Translations under genes and position numbers: made by a program
The notes under the pieces: generated by a model
Database searches by the model: none
What the model was told of the DNA's origin: nothing
What the model saw: the letters and a program-made list of their open reading frames with translations, nothing else
Shown: one piece after another, positions 27,193 through 33,816 of the stretch
Numbering within the stretch: position 1 is the stretch's first letter
Layout of the letters: every line of letters starts with the position of its first letter
Assembly: GCF_003990975.1 (NCBI RefSeq)
Contig: NZ_RZJR01000002.1
Location: 1 to 34,739, forward strand
Direction: 5' to 3'
From: Cohnella sp. AR92
Lineage (GTDB): Bacteria > Bacillota > Bacilli > Paenibacillales > Paenibacillaceae
DNA: 34,739 nucleotides

Positions 27193-27507
27193 TTACGGCC
27201 CTCGGGTCAGAATGCTTCCTTGCCGGCTTTTTATCCCAAGAAACTGTTGCTGCCTGTTCCAAGGCAATCGGCGCCTATGAATCCGCTCTCCGGCCTGTCG
27301 TTCGATCCAAGGATGCCTCCGTTCCGCGATACCCGCGATTCCCCGCACTCCCCGTCCGCCGTCCCGAATCCCTGTGAGAGGGCTATGAGAAGACCGTTGA
27401 TCCCAACTCGATAAAAGACTTCTCCAGCGCTCGTCCATATGCAAGCCCCGCGGCTTGTACACGTTCCTTACCCTAAGCCCGTCCGCCCGCTTTCTCCATG
27501 GCTGCAT
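27193..27507 (-). CDS. Hypothetical arginine-rich ORF directly after spoIIE (104 aa)
   Basis: I do not recognise this protein and it may not be real. In its favour, the ATG lies one base after the spoIIE stop, GGTGA precedes it at a usable distance, and it is the only long frame in a 418-base gap. Against it, about a fifth of residues are arginine, codon choice is irregular, no domain or membrane segment is visible, and the sequence looks like a chance frame in high-GC DNA. If it is not a gene, 27091-27508 holds only the upstream region of the cupin gene and what may be remnant DNA from the island insertion. Confidence 0.25.
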   Translation of the reverse strand: MQPWRKRADGLRVRNVYKPRGLHMDERWRSLLSSWDQRSSHSPLTGIRDGGRGVRGIAGIAERRHPWIERQAGERIHRRRLPWNRQQQFLGIKSRQGSILTRGP

Positions 27508-27508
27508 C

Positions 27509-30070
27509 TTAGCTCACCGTCCTTGGCCGCTCTTGGCGATTGATGCCCGGCCAGCGGAAGGATGCCCATTCCGGCTGGTGACGGGTAATGCGGGTGGCGA
27601 TCACGGTCATATCGTCGCGGATTCCGCCCCCCGGGTATTGGCGAAGCGCCGTATCCAGCAACCGGTCGGCCAGCTCTTGTGGGTCGTCGGTCGCGATCTC
27701 CTGTAGCACTCTCTTGACCCACAGCTCCTTATTGATGGCATGTCCCGGCGCGTCCAGGATTCCGTCCGTCATCATGATCAAGGTGTCGCCCGGCTGCAGG
27801 TCCACCTGCAGCACGTCGATCTCGATGTCCTGCAGAATGCCGATCGGCAGATTGCCGGCAGTGACCGGAATAATCTCCTTGCCGCGCTTGATGAAGCTCG
27901 GCGATGACCCGATCTTGAGCATCGTCGCTTGGGCAGTGTGAAGATCGATGAGCGCCAGGTCTACCGTCGCGAACATCTCTTCGGGAGAACGCAGCAGCAG
28001 AACGGAATTCACCGACTTCACCGCCAATCGTTCGTTGATGCCGGATTGCAGAAGCTGCTCCAGCATATGAAGCGCCGCGCTGCTCTCCATCCTCGCCCTC
28101 GAACCGTTCCCCATGCCGTCGCTCAGCGACACGGCGAACTTGCCGCTGCCGAGCTCGATCATGCTGAAGCTGTCTCCCGATAGCCAGCCCCCGTCTTTGG
28201 CCGCTCCGGCCACGCCCGTCTCCACCTCGAACGCCTTCGCCGAAGCGAACGTCACCGTTGTCCGGCTGCCTCCAGAAGGGTCGGTCCGTTCGCTCGTCAC
28301 GGAGATGCTCTCCCCCAAGATGTCGCTGAGCAGCGGAGCGATGATCTTGCGGCTCTCGTCATAGCCGGGCCGGAACGAATGGACGAGCTCGATCTCGATA
28401 TGTCCCTCCTCCAGGCTGATAATGTCGACGCTGATAATGTTAAGGCCCAGCCGGTCCAGCTCTTCCCGAATCTGCTCGTCATGGCGGACCAGCTCCTTCG
28501 CCTCCCGGCGAATCTCCTTGACCAGATCGTCCATGACCTGCGACACGCCGGACAACTGCTCGGCCACGAGCAGTCGGCTGTCCTGCAGCTGCTTGTGCCA
28601 ATGCAGATCGTGACGGTACAGGTCATACTGCCGCTTCAACACCTCCAATACCTGCGGAGTCTTCACGCAGTGCCGGGTCCAGGATTTCGGAATCTTCGAG
28701 GGCGACATATCCGGTTCGGCCTCGATCGCGCCCATCATATCGGTCATGAGCTTGTACGTCTGGAAGAACTGGTTGTCCCAGCATTGGCCGAACCGGTGGC
28801 AGTTCTTGCAGTTGTTCTCGTGCACCGCGCTGACGAAGTGATCGAAATCCTGATCCTGGCGGGCCGCGTCTCCGGCGAAGGTGATCTGCCGGAAGCTTCG
28901 GGAGAGCTGCCGGAAGACCTCCGAGAACCGCTCGACCCGCTCGGCGGTCAGGTCCCGCACTTTCTTCGCGTAATCCTGCTGATTGCTTGCATAATCTGCG
29001 GTACCCGGTACATATCTTGCTATATATTGAACGAGCATGCGCGGAGTCGCGAGCAGCAGGGCGGACGCGGCGACGGTCGCCCATACCGATAACATGGTGT
29101 CCTCCGCTCGGCCCGAGTATAGCGCGAGCATGGATGTGCCCAGCAGCATGCCGAACACGGTTGCGGCCTTGCCCCCTTCCCGGATCAGGCCGGCCAGCAA
29201 GCCTCCGAAGGCGAGCAGCCCGATCTGTCCGACAAGGCTGAGGTCGGAGAGGCTCAAGACGATTCCCGCCACGACCCCGGTTACGCAGCCCATGAGCGGA
29301 CCCCCGGCCAGGGCGAACACGAGCACGATGTACCGGGAGAAAACCTGATCGACCCCGACGCCGTAAGCCGTCCAGCCGACGAGTCCCGTCATGGCGGAGG
29401 CAAGCAGGATTAGGGCGCCGACCCATTCCTCATGCCGCAGGCCGTTCCGCCGGTTCTTCTTGGAGAAGGCCGGTATGGCGTGCAGCAGCAGCAGGGTCAG
29501 CACGGCCGACAGAGCCGCCTCCACCGCCGTCAGCGCGTATGGAAGCCATTCCTTCGAGCCGATCATGACGGTGTGGAACAAGCGGACAAGCAAGGTGGCG
29601 GTGAACACCACGACCGGAGCATGGGTGATCTCGGCCCGCTCATACGCTTCCAACCCTCGATAGAGCAAATACACGATGGCCAGCTCCGCGCAGATGACGG
29701 CCGTCGACGGATCGGTCGACCAGAAGCTTCCCGCTATCGCGGCCAGCGCCGCCCAAGATGCGTACTCCCTTCGCTTATAGAGGACGACGGCGTAGAAAGC
29801 GACGGCGAAGGGAGCCATTCCTTCCAGCATGACGGCTCTTCCCAGCAGGAAGCCGATCAACATGACGCCCAGAAGCCATCTCTTCTGGCTGAACCATTCC
29901 ATCCAAGCAGCCCCGGTGCCTCTCCAACCCCTTGCTTCGGGGATCTCTCTTCTCTGATTCACCGGTTCTCGTTTTTTTATCCCGAACCAGCTTCTTCTTC
30001 TCCTGCCTTTCCCTTCGGCAGGATCTGGCTGCGGACGGGGGACAAACGGAACCACGGACGGCTTGACCAT
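27509..30070 (-). CDS. spoIIE: Stage II sporulation protein E, membrane PP2C phosphatase (853 aa)
   Basis: Dephosphorylates SpoIIAA in the forespore to activate sigma-F and also acts at the polar septum with FtsZ. About ten membrane helices fill residues 65-345. A central regulatory/oligomerisation region (about 370-600) includes the cysteine-rich segment ENNCKNCHRFGQCWDN. The PP2C domain (about 620-830) has metal-binding aspartates in VSLSDGMGNGSRA, MMTDGILDAP and RDDMTVIA (818-823). Length is close to B. subtilis SpoIIE (827 aa) and no frameshift is seen. The ATG at 30070 has AGAGGTG seven bases upstream. Its normal downstream neighbours yabS and yabT are displaced by the island. Confidence 0.97.
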   Translation of the reverse strand: MVKPSVVPFVPRPQPDPAEGKGRRRRSWFGIKKREPVNQRREIPEARGWRGTGAAWMEWFSQKRWLLGVMLIGFLLGRAVMLEGMAPFAVAFYAVVLYKRREYASWAALAAIAGSFWSTDPSTAVICAELAIVYLLYRGLEAYERAEITHAPVVVFTATLLVRLFHTVMIGSKEWLPYALTAVEAALSAVLTLLLLHAIPAFSKKNRRNGLRHEEWVGALILLASAMTGLVGWTAYGVGVDQVFSRYIVLVFALAGGPLMGCVTGVVAGIVLSLSDLSLVGQIGLLAFGGLLAGLIREGGKAATVFGMLLGTSMLALYSGRAEDTMLSVWATVAASALLLATPRMLVQYIARYVPGTADYASNQQDYAKKVRDLTAERVERFSEVFRQLSRSFRQITFAGDAARQDQDFDHFVSAVHENNCKNCHRFGQCWDNQFFQTYKLMTDMMGAIEAEPDMSPSKIPKSWTRHCVKTPQVLEVLKRQYDLYRHDLHWHKQLQDSRLLVAEQLSGVSQVMDDLVKEIRREAKELVRHDEQIREELDRLGLNIISVDIISLEEGHIEIELVHSFRPGYDESRKIIAPLLSDILGESISVTSERTDPSGGSRTTVTFASAKAFEVETGVAGAAKDGGWLSGDSFSMIELGSGKFAVSLSDGMGNGSRARMESSAALHMLEQLLQSGINERLAVKSVNSVLLLRSPEEMFATVDLALIDLHTAQATMLKIGSSPSFIKRGKEIIPVTAGNLPIGILQDIEIDVLQVDLQPGDTLIMMTDGILDAPGHAINKELWVKRVLQEIATDDPQELADRLLDTALRQYPGGGIRDDMTVIATRITRHQPEWASFRWPGINRQERPRTVS

Positions 30071-30110
30071 GAAAGCGCACCTCTTCTTCCTTGTTTTGAG
30101 TGTGCCTCTT

Positions 30111-30143
30111 ATTATAGGAGCGCCCTTTATGAAAGTTTGTCAG
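30111..30143 (-). promoter_or_regulatory. Spo0A-type sigma-A promoter of spoIIE with 21-base spacer
   Basis: Minus strand: CTGACA (30143-30138), 21-base spacer, perfect TATAAT (30116-30111). A 21-22 base spacer is the known peculiarity of the B. subtilis spoIIE and spoIIG promoters, where Spo0A-P repositions sigma-A polymerase. A 0A-box-like TGTCGGA (30176-30170; consensus TGTCGAA) lies upstream. Predicted start near 30104, about 35 bases before the ATG. Confidence 0.75.
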
Positions 30144-30431
30144 AAGACGTTGGCTGTCCATAAGTTTTTTCCGACAGGTCCCGGCGGATCCGGACGACGC
30201 TATTCGGGATCGGCCGCGAACCCTTGCCCGCCAAGGGATAGCCACTCTTTTGCCCTCGTTCGGGGCGGCCTGCCTGACGATTAATCCGCCCGCATTATGT
30301 CCGATTCCGACAGCAGAACCCGCACCGCCCCGTTCCCGCGCGCCGATTACGATGCCGGAAGAGCGCGAATGCTCGTCCCCTCCGAATGATCTATTTTTAT
30401 AAACATGGCGTTCCCAAGCCCCGGCAGGCAC
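30144..30431. other. Non-coding gap between spoIIE promoter and yabR terminator
   Basis: No convincing gene. Besides the 0A-box-like site, two small hairpins are visible: CCCTTG/CAAGGG (30221-30237) and GCCC/GGGC (30252-30266). In B. subtilis this gap between yabR and spoIIE carries tRNA-Met and tRNA-Glu genes; I looked for the T-loop and acceptor patterns on both strands and found none. Confidence 0.6.
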
Positions 30432-30464
30432 AAAAAAAATCCGAGCCCCGCAATGGGCCCGGAT
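30432..30464 (-). terminator. Intrinsic terminator after yabR
   Basis: The minus strand folds ATCCGGGCCC against GGGGCTCGGAT (a GC-rich stem with a bulge), followed by an eight-base T-run. It lies 34 bases beyond the yabR stop. Confidence 0.88.
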
Positions 30465-30497
30465 GGTGAATCGATCTATATCGAAGGGATACGCGGA

Positions 30498-30935
30498 TTA
30501 GGAACGGCGTCCGCCGCGTCCACCCCTCTTGGATTCGGTATTCTTCTTATAGCTGGACAATCTCTCTTCGCTGTCCTTAAGGAACCTGGATAGCTTGTCG
30601 TCGAAGGTCGCTCGACCGGCGCCACTCGGTTTGAATGGACGACCGCCTCGATCTCCGCGCGGTCCACGTGGGGGCTGCTGCTGCTGCAGTTCCGGAGGCT
30701 TATCCACCGCTTGACGAATGGATAGACCGATCTTGCCGTCCTTGTCCACGTTAATTACTTTGACAGTGACGACGTCATTAATCTTCAGATGCTCATGAAC
30801 GTCCTTGACATAGCTGTCGGCGATTTCGGAGATATGAACGAGACCAGTAACGCCTCCCGATAAATCTACGAATGCCCCGAAATGCGTAATGCCAGTGACC
30901 TTACCCTCCAATTTGGAGCCCACTTCAATGGCCAT
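30498..30935 (-). CDS. yabR: S1-domain RNA-binding protein, YabR/GSP13 type (145 aa)
   Basis: Single S1 (OB-fold) RNA-binding domain at residues 1-72: VGSKLEGKVTGITHFGAFVDL, GLVHISEIAD and DGKIGLSIRQA are the standard S1 blocks. A basic low-complexity tail (about 80-145), rich in R, G, Q and P and ending in RGGRGGRRS, resembles RGG-type RNA-binding tails. It probably associates with ribosomes or polynucleotide phosphorylase-like complexes, but its role is not established. It lies between divIC and spoIIE as in B. subtilis and has its own promoter and terminator. The ATG at 30935 follows GGGAGGA at slightly long spacing. Confidence 0.93.
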   Translation of the reverse strand: MAIEVGSKLEGKVTGITHFGAFVDLSGGVTGLVHISEIADSYVKDVHEHLKINDVVTVKVINVDKDGKIGLSIRQAVDKPPELQQQQPPRGPRGDRGGRPFKPSGAGRATFDDKLSRFLKDSEERLSSYKKNTESKRGGRGGRRS

Positions 30936-30997
30936 AAAAACCGATGTTCCTCCCTGAACATAAGTGTGCCGAGCAGATTATAAGTCCGGCTATGCCG

Positions 30998-31027
30998 ATT
31001 ATAACCGATCGAGAAAAGCAAGGTCAA
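30998..31027 (-). promoter_or_regulatory. Probable sigma-A promoter of yabR
   Basis: Minus strand: TTGACC (31027-31022), 18-base spacer, perfect TATAAT (31003-30998). Predicted start near 30991, about 55 bases before the yabR ATG. Confidence 0.7.
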
Positions 31028-31073
31028 CAGACGTTAGCCCCGGTAAACCTTGACTAGCCGCCCTAATCCGGCC

Positions 31074-31400
31074 TTACGGCGAGGAATCGCCCATCTGGAT
31101 CGATTTCTCTCCGGGCAGCCCCATCCCTTGTTCCTTGCGCGCGATCTGACCGATGTACTCCGGGTCTTTGAGCCGCACGATCTCTTGCTTGAGGGCCGTG
31201 TTCTTCGCTTGCGTGTCGGACAGCTGCTTCTTCGCTTGGTTCAGCTGCGCATTCCGATCGGAAGCTTGGTTGTATTGCATGAATAACGTGTAGACCGCCC
31301 AGCTCATGAACAAGACGACCACGATCAAGAGAAGCTTGAGCCTTCGACGCGCGCCTGCGGATACATTCGATGCGGAAGCCGCTGCCGTATTCGATGCCAC
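31074..31400 (-). CDS. divIC: Septum formation initiator DivIC/FtsB family (108 aa)
   Basis: Single-pass membrane division protein that forms the DivIC-FtsL-DivIB complex at the septum. A short basic cytoplasmic N-terminus (RRRLK) is followed by a membrane helix LLLIVVVLFMSWAVYTLFM (about 23-41) and an extracytoplasmic coiled coil (about 44-78) rich in Q, N, L and K. It ends in the family motif DPEYIGQIARKEQGMGLPGE, where the tyrosine-alanine-arginine core is conserved. The start is GTG at 31400, with GAGGGGG about eleven bases upstream. It stands between yabQ and yabR, its normal place. Confidence 0.93.
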   Translation of the reverse strand: MASNTAAASASNVSAGARRRLKLLLIVVVLFMSWAVYTLFMQYNQASDRNAQLNQAKKQLSDTQAKNTALKQEIVRLKDPEYIGQIARKEQGMGLPGEKSIQMGDSSP

Positions 31401-31476
31401 TATCCAAGCTACCCCCTCTTGTCCATGTCTGTTCCACGTTATGCTCAGATGCCTATTTTCCGATGTTAGTGCTCCT

Positions 31477-31485
31477 AGTATAGCA
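31477..31485 (-). promoter_or_regulatory. Extended -10 element upstream of divIC
   Basis: The minus strand reads TGCTATACT, an extended -10 (TGnTATACT) about 77 bases before the divIC start. No good -35 is visible, which is usual for extended -10 promoters. It would allow vegetative expression of divIC apart from the sporulation genes yabP-yabQ upstream. Confidence 0.5.
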
Positions 31486-31545
31486 TAATTTACTAGTCGA
31501 AAATATCCTTCTTGCGTCGCAGTTCCCGGACGAATGTTGTCGATA

Positions 31546-32142
31546 TTAGGGCTTGCGCTTGAACACTTCCCGAATCTGCCTCCATTTGTCGCCCGCTCTG
31601 CGCGCTAACCGTACGACAGGCTCCAGCTTCTTGCGGATAGGATTCCATGCGCGGCCCCCCAGTTTGGCGAAGGGCTTGCCGAGCAGCTTGCCCGCCAACC
31701 GGAAGATCCACAAGAGCAGCGCGGCAATCACGATAAAGAGCGTCTCCAGAATGCGGGCCAGCAGACGGACGATCCACAGGAACGGCACGATGAGGAGGAT
31801 GCGGACGGTACGCCATATCGCTTGCAGCACGTTCTGTCCTACGCGGAACAGGAGACGGATCGCCTTGATCACGGTCGAACTGAACAGCCCGAAGTATCCG
31901 GTTACTCCGATTCCCAGCCCAAGAAAGACATAGAGCCGAACCTCTCCGTGGTTGCGCTGCAGAAGCTCGTGGAACACGAAGAGAGTAGCCAGGAACCAGT
32001 AAACGACATCGAAGCCGGGAATCATCCATCGGCTTACCGAGAACCGGTGGCAGGCTACCCGGTACGCATCGAAGAACACGCCCATGGCGAGTCCGCATAG
32101 AAGCATGGCGCCGATCGTATTCCAATGGACAGCCGCATTCAC
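31546..32142 (-). CDS. yabQ: Spore cortex protein YabQ (198 aa)
   Basis: Membrane protein needed for spore cortex formation in B. subtilis. About four hydrophobic segments are visible: near the N-terminus (IGAMLLCGLAMGVFFDAYRV), DVVYWFLATLFVFHEL, YVFLGLGIGVTGYFGLF, and a long one around ILLIVPFLWIVRLL...LFIVIAALLLWIF. A strongly basic C-terminal tail follows. I chose GTG at 32142, overlapping the yabP stop as GTGA, with GGGAAG eight bases upstream; the longer frame to 32298 is simply an alternative frame inside yabP. The yabP-yabQ pair is therefore translationally coupled. Confidence 0.92.
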   Translation of the reverse strand: MNAAVHWNTIGAMLLCGLAMGVFFDAYRVACHRFSVSRWMIPGFDVVYWFLATLFVFHELLQRNHGEVRLYVFLGLGIGVTGYFGLFSSTVIKAIRLLFRVGQNVLQAIWRTVRILLIVPFLWIVRLLARILETLFIVIAALLLWIFRLAGKLLGKPFAKLGGRAWNPIRKKLEPVVRLARRAGDKWRQIREVFKRKP

Positions 32143-32420
32143 TTGAACAACTTCCCGAACAGCCCCTTGGACTTCACGGCCGTATTCCCGTCCAAGTAAG
32201 CCAAGGAGTGAATGAGCCCTTCGATCGTAACCATTCCCTGCTCCAGGCTCAGATTCTTCATGTGGAGGTTCTGCCCTCTCACCGTCAGGAATCCGCATTC
32301 GGTCTCCAGCAGAAACTCTTCGTTGTCGAAGCTCTCGACGTTGCTCACGCCGGTAATATCCATAATCTTGCGGTTAAGCATCCGGATCTCCTGCCGCTTC
32401 GCGTTCTTCCCTTGCTCCAT
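32139..32420 (-). CDS. yabP: Sporulation protein YabP (93 aa)
   Basis: Small cytoplasmic YabP/YqfC-family protein; in B. subtilis it is expressed in the mother cell under sigma-E and encoded just upstream of yabQ. Family blocks are LNRKIMDITGVSNVESFDNEEFLLETECGFLTVRGQNLHMKNLSLEQG and VTIEGLIHSLAYLD. The ATG at 32420 has AAGGAGGGG seven bases upstream. I could not identify a clear sigma-E promoter in the 105 bases before it. In other Bacillales the gene before yabP is the S4-domain rqcP/yabO; here it is an alkylation-repair gene. Confidence 0.93.
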   Translation of the reverse strand: MEQGKNAKRQEIRMLNRKIMDITGVSNVESFDNEEFLLETECGFLTVRGQNLHMKNLSLEQGMVTIEGLIHSLAYLDGNTAVKSKGLFGKLFK

Positions 32421-32525
32421 GGCACGTCCCCTCCTTATGAGACTAGCTTATGGACAGGAACCGCGAATTAGAACGAGAGAGTTGCCGGGAGAGGAAGCCG
32501 CCAGTCGCCGGCCGGCAGAACGGCC

Positions 32526-33338
32526 CTATTCGGCACTGCCGATATGCTTCAACGCCTCTCTGGCGCTTAACCCGGACAGCGTCGTCCCCGCGACGAAGCT
32601 CCGAACCGCCGCCGCGTCGGTCTTCGCGTACTCCCGCAGCGCCCAGCCGATCGCCTTGCGAATGAAGAACTCCTTCTCGTGCGCGCACTCGCGGATGAGA
32701 GCGAAGAGCCATTCGGCGTCCGTTCTCTCTTTGTAGGTTAATTGGAAGAGAAGGGCCGTTCTCCGGAGCCACTTATTGTCCGATGAGATCCAGGACGGAA
32801 CGGTTCGCCGCGCCAGCTCCGGATCGTTCCGAAACAGCTGGCCGACCAGCTTGGAGGCGATTATATCCACCGTATCCCACCAGGACTTCGACACGATCAG
32901 CTTCTCATAGAGAGAGAGAAACTCGGGAACGGCCTGCTTCCTCTTTTTCTCAAGCAGGACGATCGCCGTATACTGGAATTCCCTCTCGGGAAGCTCCCAA
33001 AGCTCGGACGAGACTCGGATCAGCTCGTTGCCGGACGGAGCGCCATTCTCGGATAGAAAGTCGCGGGTGAGGGCCATCCGGACCGGCTGCTTCAAGCCGA
33101 GGAAAGGATATTGGTCTCTCATATAGGCTTCCATCGCAGAAGCAGCCTCGGGGTTGGCATGACCCCGGAAGCATTGTTGAAGCCGGTCAACGTATAAGGA
33201 TGTCTCTGCAGCGTCGACGGCGAAAAGGTTGTTGTTGGCGGCGTTGGCGGTGGTGTTGCTGGTGCTAGTTTCGGTGGTGCTGGCGGCGGTGGCGCTGGGC
33301 TCGATGGATTCGGATGCATTCGGCTTCCTTCTCGGCAT
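32526..33338 (-). CDS. DNA alkylation repair (AlkD-like HEAT-repeat) protein with low-complexity N-terminal tail (270 aa)
   Basis: Probable DNA glycosylase of the AlkD family, whose HEAT repeats grip DNA and excise alkylated bases. Family signatures are SWWDTVDIIA (152-161, with the catalytic-type aspartate), WLRRTALLFQL (190-200) and FFIRKAIGWALREY (224-237). Residues 8-38 are an unusual tail of almost only S, T, A, N and E, encoded by a run of near-repeated GCN/ACN/AAC codons; the conserved part starts near 45. The ATG at 33338 has AGGAGG about eight bases upstream, and no later start would keep the domain, so the tail seems genuine. It interrupts the usual rqcP-yabP neighbourhood. Confidence 0.88.
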   Translation of the reverse strand: MPRRKPNASESIEPSATAASTTETSTSNTTANAANNNLFAVDAAETSLYVDRLQQCFRGHANPEAASAMEAYMRDQYPFLGLKQPVRMALTRDFLSENGAPSGNELIRVSSELWELPEREFQYTAIVLLEKKRKQAVPEFLSLYEKLIVSKSWWDTVDIIASKLVGQLFRNDPELARRTVPSWISSDNKWLRRTALLFQLTYKERTDAEWLFALIRECAHEKEFFIRKAIGWALREYAKTDAAAVRSFVAGTTLSGLSAREALKHIGSAE

Positions 33339-33420
33339 GGCGTTCTCCTCCTAAGCGTTGAAGACACTTAGCCCCGGCCCGTCTACAAATTCCGATCCTT
33401 AGCCGGGTTGCGGCTCCTTC

Positions 33421-33640
33421 ATACGACGCGCGTATCGAACCAAGTCCTCTTTTTGAATATAGGCGATTTTTCGAGTTTAATGAGCTCAGATTTATGAAAA
33501 TCAGAGATTGTATTCGAAAAATCATATAGAAAAAGACTACTAATCCAAAAAGAGCATGATTGTATGTGATATTTCATATACAATGCTTCAACTAGCCGAT
33601 TTCTGATGAATTGTATTCGAAAAATCGAATACATTCCCCT
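33421..33640. repeat. AT-rich patch with three copies of a TCGAAAAATC motif
   Basis: This stretch is visibly AT-rich compared with its surroundings. The 17-mer ATTGTATTCGAAAAATC occurs exactly twice (33507-33523 and 33610-33626), and its core TCGAAAAATC occurs inverted at 33465-33474. The second copy lies in a perfect hairpin, GTATTCGA/TCGAATAC with an AAAA loop (33613-33632). The left edge has ATACG/CGTAT (33421-33435). A 71-codon frame crosses it on the minus strand but resembles nothing I know. It may be an interspersed repeat or a remnant of mobile DNA. The rest of 33339-33816 holds nothing recognisable except the IS-linked promoter and hairpin. Confidence 0.5.
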
Positions 33641-33733
33641 GCTAGCCGCTTGCCCCCCTCGCTCCTAGTCTAAAGAGGTTGCCGCCGCCCGTCCCGATAA
33701 AAAACCAGCTAATGTTTGTCAAGCTTTGACGTC

Positions 33734-33762
33734 TTGGTCTTAGGAAAAAACCTTGTTATAAT
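33734..33762 (+). promoter_or_regulatory. Promoter-like sequence at the 3' side of the IS110 transposase
   Basis: TTGGTC (33734-33739), 17-base spacer, perfect TATAAT (33757-33762) on the plus strand. It would drive transcription from about 33769 through a hairpin (33781-33798) and then antisense to the transposase. The surrounding sequence is AT-rich and probably belongs to the element's non-coding end. Confidence 0.45.
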
Positions 33763-33780
33763 TCTGTACATGCCAAATAA

Positions 33781-33798
33781 CCTCCGTTGGCTCGGAGG
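33781..33798. other. Stem-loop next to the transposase stop
   Basis: CCTCCG/CGGAGG with a 6-base loop, 19 bases downstream of the transposase stop. There is no T-run, so a terminator role is weak. A structured non-coding end is expected in IS110-family elements. Confidence 0.4.
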
Positions 33799-33816
33799 AT
33801 GTTGGTTAAATATGGA

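Noticed and set aside
30181..30300. Riboswitch in front of spoIIE
   Set aside because: The small hairpins lie upstream of the predicted spoIIE start and downstream of the yabR terminator, and no known riboswitch core matches.
29775..30431. 218-codon minus-strand frame covering the spoIIE upstream region
   Set aside because: It overlaps the spoIIE start in another frame, crosses the spoIIE promoter, and its sequence is low-information and basic.
30071..30497. tRNA genes expected between yabR and spoIIE
   Set aside because: B. subtilis has tRNA-Met and tRNA-Glu here, but no cloverleaf, GGTTCGAATCC-type T-loop or acceptor pairing is visible on either strand.
33419..33634. 71-codon frame through the AT-rich repeat patch
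   Set aside because: Aromatic-rich, unlike any family I know, no ribosome site, and it follows the repeat structure; treated as non-coding.
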